Source of the DNA: Zarea fungicola
Lineage: Eukaryota > Ascomycota > Sordariomycetes > Hypocreales > Cordycipitaceae
Direction: 5' to 3'
DNA length: 64,000 nt
NCBI GenBank assembly: GCA_900169235.1
Contig: FWCC01000066.1
Span: forward strand, 1-64,000
This document shows, piece after piece, positions 1-10,030 of the stretch. The notes under the pieces were generated by a model. The model searched no databases and was not told the DNA's origin. It was given only the letters and a program-made list of their open reading frames with translations. Every line of letters starts with the position of its first letter. Positions within the stretch are counted from its first letter, which is position 1. A program made the translations under genes and the position numbers.

Positions 1-1080
1 GTGTCTTGCGTTTCTTCATTTGTAACACAAAGGCACTGAAGCCAAATGACATTTACATCAAAATAACACACTCTGGTGTCTGCGGCACAGACGAGCATTT
101 CCGCCATGCTCCAGTAGCATTGGGTCATGAAGGCATTGGCATTGTTGCTAATGTCGGCTCCAGTGTTGAAGGCTACAAGGCCGGAGACCGTGTCGGATTC
201 GGCTTCGTTCGCAAAGTGTGTGGCAAATGCGAGAACTGCTTGACAGGTATGTCCAACGTCCAGCGCCTTCATGTACATGAGTCATTCATAAAGCTAAATC
301 ATTCTAGGATGGGATCAATACTGCCCCAACCGTGTTTCTTACGGCGGCCAGGACCCCGATACTGGCAGTTTCTCAACTGGTGCCATTGTTGACGCCCGCT
401 GCGTCTTTCACATTCCCGAGGTGTTGAGCTCTGCCTCTGCCGCCCCTCTTATGTGTGGCGGCGCCACTGTCTGGACCGTTCTGTCGCAGTACAACATCAA
501 GCCTACCGACACGGTTGGTGTCATGGGAATTGGCGGCCTGGGCCATCTCGCTATCAAGATCGCCGCCAACATGGGCTGCAAAGTTGTTGTGCTGTCTAGC
601 AATGAGTCAAAGCGTGCGGAAGCCATTAGCTACGGCGCTAGCGACTTCTTCGTTAAGCCGTACGATGGTGCTGTGATTGGAGACGTTCCCAAGCTCAACC
701 ACCTCTTGCTCTGCGGCAGTTCCAGGGTCGATTACGCCAGGTGAGTTTACAATTCGTCTGAATCCGTACGGTATACTAACAGAGAGTCTAGTCTTATCCC
801 CCTCATGGCCACCAACGGAACCATCTACCCAATGACGGTTGACTCTAAGCCAAGTGACTTTGTTGCTTTCCAGCTTGTCTCGAACGCCGTGCGCATCCAG
901 GGTTCCAATGTCGGCGACTCCACTAGCATTCGAAAGTTGTTGGAATTCGCCGCTCAGCACAAGATTACCACTGAGACGCAAGAGTACCCGTTGACTGCTG
1001 ACGGAATTGTTACCGCTCTGGGCAGCTTAAAGGAGGGCAAGGTGCGATACCGAGCCGTTCTAGTCGCCGGCCAATCTTAG
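1..1080 (+). CDS. Zinc-dependent alcohol dehydrogenase (MDR, cinnamyl-alcohol type), 5' end cut by the window
   Basis: The gene enters from the left, so its N-terminus is missing. Three exons join in frame: up to 246, 308-740 and 792-1080. The introns (247-307 and 741-791) have GT/AG ends, and the second carries a CTAAC branch site. The product has the catalytic-zinc segment GVCGTDEH, the following GHEG motif, and the structural-zinc cysteines CGKCENC with the fourth Cys (DQYC) supplied after the first intron. A Rossmann loop GIGGLGHLA binds NAD(P)H. The family reduces aldehydes or oxidises primary alcohols in the cytosol, often with NADPH. All zinc ligands are present, so it looks functional. 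The substrate cannot be told from sequence. The first few codons (about 1-30) may be intron or exon; an acceptor at about 30 is possible. Confidence 0.9.
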
Positions 1081-2009
1081 AACAATCATCCTTACAATAG
1101 TGCGTATTTAAGTTACTCAACCCTGGTCGCTGTATCCATCCCCGTACTCTGTCGCGCATGATTCAATGCAGTGAATGAACGCCTTGCCCAGCCCACCGAT
1201 CCCACAGCCCCGAGCGTTGGCAGATTTTGCGACGCTAATTTAAGAGAGCCTTTGCTTGGTGAGCCAGAATCACTTGGTGTGATTTACTTTCATCGTGTAA
1301 TATTCAATGTGAAGTATAATTGCTCGTACTGACGGCACAACAGGAACGTGGACGTTGGCAGGGTCCTCAGGGGACAGCCACTGGGCGCGGAGGAACCTGG
1401 CAGAGAAGAAAACGGCGAGGGGAAAAAAAAAAGACTATTTTTATAAAAGAGACTGGCTTCAATTTGACTTTGAGTGGCTGGTAAGAACTCCTAAAGCTGC
1501 ATCGTTACCAATATTCGCATTTGTAAAGACAGACAGTGTCTTCTCTTGTATGCAAGAACGAATAGAGCGCCAACAGGCAACAGGCAACCGTTCAACATAC
1601 GCAGTTTTAATTTAATTAGAATTACGATGACTAGAGTACACTGCAAAACTCTAGGCACGGTTGGATATGCAGTGCGGCTCATTTCGGCGCTGCATCGGCG
1701 ATGCGCTGGCAGGTGGCTGATTGTGACTCGTGCACCGTGATAAATTCTCTTCTCTCACGCTCCAAATCAGGCTTCTCTTGCAACTTCAACATCATTTTAT
1801 CACGCAACTGTTTTGCACGCTCTCTTCTTTATTTTTTTCTTTTGTTCGTTCTTTCTTGTTGTTCCCCTTCGCTCTTGCCAATCGCCATTCTCACCTTTCT
1901 CCCACTCTGTTCATTCAGTCCTCATCATCATTCGTCGTCGTCACTACCTGCCATCATCCACCCCGTTTGATAACGCTCATCTCAGTTTCGCATTCAAAGG
2001 GAGAATAAA
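1081..2009. other. Intergenic region between the alcohol dehydrogenase and the deaminase-like gene
   Basis: No convincing coding sequence. The part nearest the next gene (about 1790-1990) is a strongly pyrimidine-rich tract of TTCT/CTCT runs, typical of fungal promoters and 5' leaders. Short open frames across it are low-complexity F/S/L strings produced by that tract. Confidence 0.6.
1790..2009 (+). promoter_or_regulatory. CT-rich promoter/5' leader of the deaminase-like gene
   Basis: About 200 bases dominated by C and T on the coding strand end just before the ATG at 2010, which has an A-rich context (GAATAAAATGG). CT tracts of this kind mark transcription starts in filamentous ascomycetes. 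The exact start site is not determinable here. Confidence 0.45.
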
Positions 2010-3497
2010 ATGGGTGAGCATGCGTCATTTGATTCTTCAATATTCCAAGACACCCCCGCGGCGTTTTTCTATCACAGTGTCGACCCAGCGAGAGCTGCAC
2101 TCCGCGTTCGCGTCTTAGGCGCGAACTTGACACAAACATTTTCGCACCATTATCCGCCCGAAGCGAGAGCAACGCCAACCGTCCTAGAGAAGAAAACCAC
2201 GGGGTTCTTAACCACTGTCACTGCATCTGGCAAACGCATTGTACTCGCATGGGCCGAGTCGGGCCATGGCATAGGCTCCAATGGCGACTCGCTTCTGCCT
2301 CAAGACCATGTGCTACAAAACAAAACTTGGGCCAAAAGCGCTATAAAACTATCCAGGATTCTTGGAATCAACTTTTCGTCGCTCTTTGATGGAGGGGAGA
2401 GGGCGGGTGCCGGGCCACCAGGCAGCTTCCAAGCTGCACATGTCGAGGTGAAGCTGGCCACGCACGCCGTGACTTTGCTTCTTAAGCTTTTACACGAGGC
2501 GGCCAAGAAAAAAGGGCTACGAACGATCACAAAGAGTAATTACAAAATCACGAAGCAAGCACTCCTGAGTCTCAAGCAGTACAAGTGGAAGAACAACGAC
2601 GCTATCCATTTTGAAGTATATGTCTCGCGCAAAAACTGCTGCCGCTGCGGTTTGTTTCTGCAGCGGCTGCAGGAGATGACGGGCGTGCGATTTGACTTGC
2701 AGTGGAGGGAGAGACTCGTCCACATTCAGTACGAAAAGCAGGCCATTGCAGAGGCCGGACAGCAGAATGGCAACGCCTCACGCACGAGCAAGGCCGAGCA
2801 GACCCAGGCCTCGCCGTCGCCGCCGCCACCTCCACCGAAGCTCGACACATACGAAAAGGATGGTGTCATACACTACCTCAACCCGCTCGCCTCGACCGAG
2901 CAAGACAACTCCCCCGTTGACCCGGCAGCAGTAAATGAAGATGAGGACGCGACCCTCGACCAACGGCCGCGCATCTCGCGACAGAGCGCCCCGCCAAGGA
3001 TTTCTATTCACTACCTCTCAAACGTTGACAAGCCGCTGCCAGCCACGCCGGTTACGGAAGCGCCATATTGGGACGGCAGTGACACCGGTTCGCAGGTTTC
3101 GTCCTCGCAGCCGTTGTCAGAGCACGTTTGCGTGAGCAGCGAAGGTGGAGGTTTTCCGTTTCCGATGCGTTCGCCGCGACCGTATGCCTCCACACAAATT
3201 GAATCAAGCGACGACGGCGTTGACAAGGACGGCAAAAACAACACCAGCAAAGGCGGCGTCCCATTTGCTGTCAAAGCACCAGAGCCAAGTGCCACGCAAC
3301 TGGGGGCAAGCGGCGACGACGACACGGGCAATGACGGCACCGGTAAAGATGACGTTCCATTTGTGCAAAAGCTACCAGGGTTCGATGCCACGCAAATCGG
3401 TGCAAGCGACGACGGTGGCGACGACAAACTCTACGGCGAAGGCACATTTGCAATTCCGATGCGGACGCCGCGGCCATATGCCATGCAGCTATGCTAA
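2010..3497 (+). CDS. Deaminase-fold protein with repeated acidic C-terminal tail
   Basis: Intronless, 495 residues. Residues about 1-130 are a leader domain I do not recognise. The segment 144-246 has the layout of a zinc deaminase: H-V-E at 144-146 (zinc His and catalytic Glu), a long helical stretch, a beta strand FEVYVSRK, then Cys210 and Cys213 in a C-x2-C (NCCRCG) starting the next helix. This matches the H(A/V)E...CxxC core of cytidine/nucleic-acid deaminases, including fungal families such as the OTT_1508-like group. After a proline linker (about 267-280) the tail carries four degenerate repeats (about 382, 417, 449 and 480) of the form xPFxxKxPxPxATQIGAS followed by Asp/Gly. No signal peptide is seen. 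The substrate is unknown. Fold assignment is inference from motif spacing. Confidence 0.75.
   Translation: MGEHASFDSSIFQDTPAAFFYHSVDPARAALRVRVLGANLTQTFSHHYPPEARATPTVLEKKTTGFLTTVTASGKRIVLAWAESGHGIGSNGDSLLPQDHVLQNKTWAKSAIKLSRILGINFSSLFDGGERAGAGPPGSFQAAHVEVKLATHAVTLLLKLLHEAAKKKGLRTITKSNYKITKQALLSLKQYKWKNNDAIHFEVYVSRKNCCRCGLFLQRLQEMTGVRFDLQWRERLVHIQYEKQAIAEAGQQNGNASRTSKAEQTQASPSPPPPPPKLDTYEKDGVIHYLNPLASTEQDNSPVDPAAVNEDEDATLDQRPRISRQSAPPRISIHYLSNVDKPLPATPVTEAPYWDGSDTGSQVSSSQPLSEHVCVSSEGGGFPFPMRSPRPYASTQIESSDDGVDKDGKNNTSKGGVPFAVKAPEPSATQLGASGDDDTGNDGTGKDDVPFVQKLPGFDATQIGASDDGGDDKLYGEGTFAIPMRTPRPYAMQLC
3150..3490 (+). repeat. Four degenerate coding repeats in the deaminase-like gene
   Basis: Four copies of a unit of about 31-35 codons encode an SPRPYASTQI / PSATQLGAS / FDATQIGAS / PRPYAMQL core, each of the first three followed by an acidic DDG stretch. 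The first and last copies share PMR(S/T)PRPYA, while the inner two share ATQ(I/L)GAS. The protein ends inside the fourth copy. Confidence 0.7.
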
Positions 3498-4046
3498 GAA
3501 AAAGAGACGACCGCACATTATGATGCCGACTTTTGCAAAAAGAAATCGACATTAAATTTCGATTAAAATGTTTCCATGCTTTATTATTGTTCTGAGACGA
3601 CCATGGCTGATCAGGCTCGACCAAGTCTCGTCAACACCTTTTATCAGCATCTAGCAATTTTTTCTTTTCTTTACACCAGGGCTGGCTACGACAACGTTTT
3701 TATTATTAAAGAATGGGCGGTTAACTCGGTTTCTGAAATGATTCGACATGACTGTAATGATTGAAACATCTCGAATTTACATTTTTACTCTATTGGCTTA
3801 CGAAAAATGGTTTTTGCATCCTCTTGTCGGAATACACGCCTTTTGGCTGAAAACTACTTTTTTTTTTACTGGGCGATGACGGAACAACCTTGAGGGAATT
3901 ATCGGAATATTAACAACTACTGCTTGCTTTAAATTCGATACACATCTCAAACGTAAAGTATTTATGAAAATGAAAACGACAAAAAATACCGGTCCACTTA
4001 ATGCAGTTTTAAAGGAAACTTGGTAGCATTCATTGTAATTCCTGTC
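3498..4046. other. Convergent 3' intergenic region
   Basis: Lies between the 3' ends of a plus-strand and a minus-strand gene. It is AT-rich with poly-T and AATTAAA-like stretches fit for 3' processing from both sides. No gene seen. Confidence 0.6.
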
Positions 4047-6467
4047 CTACCTCCTCCCAAATACCCTCCTTTCCATATTCACGGCCTGCATCAGCGCCCC
4101 AAATGCCTCGCCCAACTCCCTCACGACAACATCCACATCCGGCGCCTGGTGCGTCGTAGAATCAGCACCATCATCACCCTTGTCCTGCTGCGTCGTCGAC
4201 AAATCACCACCCGCCACGCCCGTCTTCCCCAGCGTCGCCACATGGCGCACCTCTTTCCCGTGGCGCACCGCTGACGGCTGCGTGCATTCAGCGGGCGTGA
4301 TGAGCGTGTTGTCGAGGATATCCTGCCAGCGCGCGAGGTACACGCCCGGGCCCCAGCCCTTCGCGGCGGCAGAAGAGGCAGCATCCGACGGCTCCTTTTC
4401 CGTGGTATTTGTGGTGGTGGTGGTAGTGCTGTCAATCTGTGACGCGAGACGATCAAGCTGTGCCTCGGATCCCTCCTTCAGCGTCTTGAGATAGTTTGCG
4501 TGTGCATCAACAGCGGCCAGCACTGAGGTCCGTGACGCCTCGCTCAGACCAGAGACGAGGCCATTTAGGGACTCGTCCATGACACTCTTCCTCGTCCCCC
4601 TTGCTTTGCCGCCTTGTGCATCCTCATCTGAGGCTGCGGCTGCCGTGGTTTCCTGTCGGAACCGCACAATCGACGCATTGCTCCAGTCACTAAAGTCGCG
4701 CCACACCTCGGGGCAACTCTTGCCAACGCTGTGTACAAATTTGTGTAGCAGCGCCTTATACCCGTTCAGCAGCTTCACATACTCCTCCACCGTCGCGGCG
4801 GAACCTCCATCACGCGTACCGCTGCTCACACGGACAAACTCCGTGATGAAGGACTGCAGATCCTGCAAATGATCGCCTAGATCCACGCGCTCATGAATAA
4901 CCCGAATAATGGGGTTATACGCCGCCACAGTCTCCTTGAGCGCCTTGGTAAAGAGATCCGGTGGCTGGCGACAAAGCACATTCGTCATGGCCTCGCGGTC
5001 CCGCATCGAGAGGAGCGCCGAATAGTACTGCAAGCACTGCATGTGCTGCGCATCCGTAATCGTCTCCGCGAGCGTCGGGTCGCGCGCATTCAGCATCGCC
5101 ACGACAATGGATTCCTGCTTCGCCGCGCTCTCCTTTCGAAGAGCTTCGTGTGCAGACTTTGGGCTGTCGATGTGCGCATGAATTGCTTCCAGCATCTCCT
5201 CCGTCGGTGCGCCGTCGTCGCTGGCCGGATTCATCTTGTCAATCCGCTGCACCACCTTTTTAAACTCGCTCGCATCGCGCGCCAAGACCATGGAAATAAT
5301 GTTTTGCAGCAGATTCATCCCGTCGTCGTCATTCTGCGTCACGCCGAGCCAGTTGGTCAGGCCGGTGACGCTGAGCTTGGCGAGCAGGAGGCGCATCATG
5401 CCGCTAATCATGGTGGCCGCGTTGCCGATGCGCAGCGTCTGCTTGATCATCTTGTACGGAATCAGCCCGTGCACGCTGTCGAGCAGCTTCATCAGGTACG
5501 GCCCATCGGGGCTCCGAACAAAGACGTGGTGGAGGAGCGCGGCCAGGTGCAGGACAATGTAGTGGCTCGACGCCTCGACGGCGGGCGAATGCGCCTCGAG
5601 CTGATCTGTGGTGGCGAGGTGGTCGTAGAGGTCGTTGACGAGGTCGCCGTAGACGAGGCCGTCCAGGACGTCGTCCCATGCACGCGCAAGGTCGCGCCCG
5701 TCTTGCATGTTGTATTCCTTTTTCTTGAGCGCCTCCGTCGAGGGAGGCGTATTGGTTTCTGCATCGTCGGCTTGTCGTGTGACGCCGCCTAGAAATCCGC
5801 GTGAAATCATTTCAAGCACGGCACTCGACCCAGACGCCAGCGTCTTGCGCGCACCCATGGCACCCTTGTCATAACTCTCAGACAGGTCCGCGTCCGCGAA
5901 CCGGCTAAGCAAGCCTTGCACTCGCACGGCCCAAAAGTCGCGGGGCAGCGTCTTGATCGCGGGCAGCCGCATCAGAAATGTCGACGTGAGGAGCTGCATA
6001 ACGGGCAGTTCCGATAAGCGATTGGCATCCTCCTGCTCCTCGTCACCGTCTCCATCACTGCCGCCGTCGCTTTTGGCCAGGGATAAGTCGTCGCCCACCG
6101 GCGTCGGCGGTTGCGGCGTGTACACGCGCGGTGAGTCTGGTGCTGAAGGGGTTGGAGTCACGCCGGAGCTTCCGGAGCGACCCCAGAGGCTGAGGGCAAA
6201 GGCCGTCAGGCCGCCGCCGCCGCTGCTGCTATTGCTCGTTGGTACCGGAGCCGCAATTTCGCTGCTGCTGGTCTTGCTAGCGGCGGCCGCACGCGCTTGC
6301 TGCTTCTCATCGCGAAAGGGGAAGCCGTGGGTGAGAACACCCGCAGTGGACTTGAAAGCTTCAATCTCAGAGTATAACTTGTGGTGCGTGAGAATGTCAA
6401 AGAGGGCGTGAGTCTGCTCTGATGTGAGGGACTGCGGCGGCTGCTGCTCATGCTGTGGCTGCGACAT
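4047..6467 (-). CDS. PX-associated (PXB/DUF3818) protein lacking a recognisable PX domain
   Basis: A single exon of 806 residues if translation begins at the second Met (MSQPQHEQ, 6465-6467). An in-frame Met eight codons upstream at 6491 is possible, but its extra residues look like leader. The N-terminus (LTSEQTHALFDIL...LYSEIEAF) and residues about 150-210 (LPVMQLLTSTFL, LPRDFW, LLSRFADADLSESYDKG) match the PXB half-domain of fungal PX proteins such as yeast Ypr097w. Residues about 310-480 (LKLLDSVHGLIPYKMIKQTLRI..., TNWLG) match DUF3818. The intervening Ser/Pro/Gly-rich linker holds no PX basic pocket. PX family members bind phosphoinositides on endomembranes; this paralogue would have to reach membranes another way. 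The C-terminal third is helical with a poly-Thr linker. Confidence 0.8.
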   Translation of the reverse strand: MSQPQHEQQPPQSLTSEQTHALFDILTHHKLYSEIEAFKSTAGVLTHGFPFRDEKQQARAAAASKTSSSEIAAPVPTSNSSSGGGGLTAFALSLWGRSGSSGVTPTPSAPDSPRVYTPQPPTPVGDDLSLAKSDGGSDGDGDEEQEDANRLSELPVMQLLTSTFLMRLPAIKTLPRDFWAVRVQGLLSRFADADLSESYDKGAMGARKTLASGSSAVLEMISRGFLGGVTRQADDAETNTPPSTEALKKKEYNMQDGRDLARAWDDVLDGLVYGDLVNDLYDHLATTDQLEAHSPAVEASSHYIVLHLAALLHHVFVRSPDGPYLMKLLDSVHGLIPYKMIKQTLRIGNAATMISGMMRLLLAKLSVTGLTNWLGVTQNDDDGMNLLQNIISMVLARDASEFKKVVQRIDKMNPASDDGAPTEEMLEAIHAHIDSPKSAHEALRKESAAKQESIVVAMLNARDPTLAETITDAQHMQCLQYYSALLSMRDREAMTNVLCRQPPDLFTKALKETVAAYNPIIRVIHERVDLGDHLQDLQSFITEFVRVSSGTRDGGSAATVEEYVKLLNGYKALLHKFVHSVGKSCPEVWRDFSDWSNASIVRFRQETTAAAASDEDAQGGKARGTRKSVMDESLNGLVSGLSEASRTSVLAAVDAHANYLKTLKEGSEAQLDRLASQIDSTTTTTTNTTEKEPSDAASSAAAKGWGPGVYLARWQDILDNTLITPAECTQPSAVRHGKEVRHVATLGKTGVAGGDLSTTQQDKGDDGADSTTHQAPDVDVVVRELGEAFGALMQAVNMERRVFGRR

Positions 6468-7286
6468 GGCGGTAGGTAGGTAGCTTGGCAAATGGGGGGT
6501 TGATTGCCCGTTTTCTCAATATTTTATATTTTGTGCTTCATACGGTCAAAATTATTGCATCATAAAAAATTAAATACGGATCTGGTTCGAATCAGGCGAC
6601 CTGTCCTTGGATGAACCGTGTACGTTGGGGAGGCAGTGCTCGGCTCCGCCCCATCCGCCAAGTCTCGATCTCAATATGGGTCTGTAGGAACTTGGCCTTG
6701 GATGATCTATTGCTATTGCTGATATACCGTTGCGTTTCTGGGCGTCGATGGATGAATTCACGAGTCGAGTTGATGTAAGCGGGGAGCCGCAAGGAACAAC
6801 TCAACCAGTGGTGGATGACGTTGCCCCTTCCCCACCTAACCTGAGCTCTGCAGCTTTTACCGGCAAGGCTGCACGCCACCATCCCCCGCACTCAAAGGAC
6901 GCTATAATAATTCCTGCCTCGGTTTATACTTATCTCGGTAGCATCAATACCTTAGAGTTAGTTACTTGTGATTATTTTCTGACTCAAAGTTGGAAAAGTA
7001 AATGCCGCTCGAAGCGCGAACCATATCATCGGGTGGATGGGACAGTGTGGCACTAGTTCAAGATTGCAATTCCTCTCATTAATATAGAAAATAGAAAACT
7101 AGGAAACTATTAAAGATAGTGGGCTCGAGGCCGTTATGGTTGGTGCCATGCTGCAAACAATCAATCGTCTTTAGCAAAAAAACACGCCATGGGTATATTC
7201 GTATCCACTAAACACTTCACCATTTTCGTTTATTTTATTTCTTATTCCTTGACACAGTCGTTACAGTTCCGAGCGTAGCAGCCAGC
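6468..7286. other. Intergenic region upstream of the PXB-protein gene
   Basis: About 800 bases between the start of the PXB gene and the 3' end of the HAM1-like gene (both minus strand). An A/T-rich stretch (6510-6580) lies next to the start codon and probably holds the promoter. A tRNA-like GGTTCGAATC at about 6583 has no pairable arms. No gene seen. Confidence 0.55.
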
Positions 7287-10030
7287 TTATTTGAGGGGAA
7301 CAGGATTGGTAGTATCGAGCGCAGGAGCGGGAACGGTAGTCTGTTTGATACCGTTACCGTTGGCAATGCCGTTGCCGTTGGCGGCGTGGTGGCCGTTGCC
7401 ATTCGCAGCAAGAGCGTGTCCGTTGGTGGTGTGCGCGATGCCGTTGCCATTGGCTGCGTGGCCGTTGCCGGTGGCTGCATGGCGATCCTTGTTAACGATT
7501 TCGGGAGCCTTGGGAATGTCCGTGCTCTTGCTGGCCTTACCAATGGAGAAGACGGGGCTCTCCCACTTGTCGCCCTTGAGCGCGAGCTCCTTGTATTCCG
7601 TGGCCTTGGAGCTGACACCACCAGGCATCTTGATGTTGGGGAAGATGGAATCATCCGTCGTCATGGCAACGTTGACCTTCTTGTCGTCCGTCTTGGCCTT
7701 GACATTCTGCTTGAGCTTCTCCTTTTCTTCCTTGGCTCTGAGAGCGCGTTTCTGGATAGCGTCGTAGAAGCGCTTGTAAAAGTTGGCCGGGTTGGTGTCG
7801 CCCTCGGCTACCTCTTGAGCAGCGGCATCGGCCTCCTTCTTGAGCTCGTACAGCACCTGGTCAAACTCGTTGCACTTGTCTTTGATGGCCTTTTCAACGG
7901 CCTTTTGCAGAGCAGGACGGAGAGCCCTGACAAGGAGAGGCTTGAAAATGGAGAAGAGGCCCTTGAACTTGGACTTTGTAAGCTTGACGTTGAGAGTCTT
8001 GAAATCAACATCAACCGTTTCAACCTTGAAGTAGGTCTGGCTGTCCTTCTTGTCGGCGGTGGACACCTTCATGCGGAACGAGAAGCCCTCACCGGGGAGC
8101 AGAATGTCAGCAACACCAGTGTCGGTGATTTTGGGGAACCCGCTCTTGCGTTTGATGTAGTAGTTTACATCACGCAGATCCATCTGGACGCCAGACACCT
8201 TGACGTCAATCGTGTTCTTGTTGTGGTTGCGGATGTTCTTGCGGCCCCACTTCCAGTTGTTGTTGGAGATGAGCTCAACGACGTTGGGCATGAAGTTGTC
8301 GCTCTCGAGGACGAGATTCTCAATGACGGCGTCGAAGCCGGGGTCAGAGTACTCGATGCGCGGGATGGGAATGTAGGCAATATCGCGGAGGACGGCAGGC
8401 AGGATGACTTCAAAGGTGTCCTTGACGAGATGGGGCTTGAACTGGGACTTGCCATCAGGGCCGTTGCCGAGGTCCAGGAAGAGCTTCTGAACAGCCTGGC
8501 CGAAAGCCTTGTTGTGGGCATCCTGGTCAAACTGGTCGGCCAGAAATTTGACCTCGTTGAGGACGTTGTCGGTGTGAGCCCTGTACTTGTCGCGGAGTAG
8601 ATACTGACCCTTTTGGTAGAGAGCGTCCCAATCTCTGGTGGACTGCTCCTCGAGGACATAGCCCTGCTCGAGAAGAAGGCGGTTGATGTAGTTGTCCATG
8701 GTCTTGAACCAGTTCTTGAGCTCCTCGTCCTTTTGGGCGTCAACATAGATCTGGTTAATGGCCTTCCAGAGATTGGAGGTGGAGGTGCCGTTGGCAAAGC
8801 GTTCCATCAATGTGCGGAGATCAGCTTCGGCGGCGGCAAAATGGCCGCGGGCGTCCTTGAGAGTGCCGTTGGACTCTTTGCCGTAGGCTTGGCCGTGGCT
8901 GCCATATGTGCGGGCAAGTCGGAGAAGACTCTGCATGGCTTGAGTGTAGTCGGTATGCTGCTGGCATTCGATGACCATCTTCTTGAGGCGCCAGATGACC
9001 TGGTCCTTGCGCTCTTGAGGCATCTTTTTGTTGAAATACTCGCGAGCCTTGCGACGCTGCTGCTCCTTTTTCTCCCTGAGGGAGTCCTGGGTCTCCGGGT
9101 CGATGTTCTTGTCAATCTTTTGCTGGAGGGTAGTGCGGGCGGCGTCCTGGCCAGCTGCCATGTCGGCATTTTGAACGGCAATTGTGGGAGGGACACCGGC
9201 AATGTTGGCGTCCTGAGTAAAGGCAGTTCTGGGGGCACCAGCAACGTTGGCGTCTTGAGAGACACCTGTGGGGGGAGCCGCGGCATTGGCAGCGCTGTCG
9301 ACAACGTCCTCGGCGTCCTTCTTGGGATCACCCTTGTAGAGACCCTGTGCCTGCTTCTTGAGCTCCTCCTTGCTGAATTTGGGGGCCTCGTGCCAGGTGT
9401 TATCCTCGGCTGCGTGATCAATCTGCGCGAGGTCGTCGTCAGATGGACGGACACGAGAAGCGGCGCTGCCGGCGGCATCACCAGCCATGTCACGAATGAG
9501 AATGGAAGAGTCCTTGAGGAGCTTGCGGAACTGGCCGTTGGTGATGAGCAAGGTTCCGAGGGTTCTCAGGCCCTGGAGAGCCTCGTCGCCGTCCTTTTGG
9601 GCGGCATCTTTGGTGATGGGGGCATTGGGGCTGCGGACGGAGTTGGAATCGAACTGGGTGGTCTGGTAGATGAAGTCCTGGATGAGATTGCCATCGTTCT
9701 TGGACAGAAGCAGGTTCTTGGCGAGTCTGACGACTTCGCGGGTGTCCTCGACGAGGAGCTTGCCGTCATCGGAAAGCTTCTCGGAGGGTTTGGATAGTGC
9801 TTTGGACTGCAGGAAGCTGTTCAAGGCGACATCAATTTGGTCATTCTGCGAAGCTGTCAGTAATTGGGTATCCGGTGAGGTTATGCAGGTTTGACTAGAT
9901 TCGTGCATACCGAAGGGACCTTGCCGGCCTGGAAGGCGCGGAAAATGCCGTACAATTGGAGTTTGCGGTTGATGTCAGCATCCTTTTCCTTGACGTTGGT
10001 TGGGCGGTTAACGTTGGCGTTGGTAGCCAT
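7287..10030 (-). CDS. HAM1-like BPI/LBP-type lipid-binding protein
   Basis: Two exons: 9911-10030 (40 codons starting MATNANVNRP) and 7287-9845. The 65-bp intron 9846-9910 restores the conserved reading GKVPSNDQIDVALNSFL, giving 892 residues. It matches the fungal HAM1-type family (formerly DUF5923 plus DUF4449), whose C-terminal domain resembles the lipid-binding tube of BPI/LBP/CETP proteins. In Neurospora related ham genes affect hyphal fusion; a membrane-lipid role is likely but unproven. Features seen: an N-terminal helical part, a charged KKEQQRRKAREYFNKK stretch, the beta-rich VNYYIKRKSGFPKITDTGVADILLPG region and a KLKQNVKAKTDDKK linker. The last about 50 residues are an Asn/Gly/Ala/His tail built from repeated NGNG/NGHA units. 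Confidence 0.88.
7310..7480 (-). repeat. Asn-Gly/His codon repeat at the 3' end of the HAM1-like gene
   Basis: Multiple short units encoding AANGNG, TTNGHA and IANGNG follow one another. The DNA is a degenerate 6-18 bp repeat (GGCAACGG/GCCAATGG type), so copy number may vary between strains. Confidence 0.6.

Noticed and set aside
6575..6600. GGTTCGAATC resembling a tRNA T-loop
   Set aside because: The bases on either side do not form a five-pair T stem, and no acceptor, D or anticodon arm can be drawn around it.
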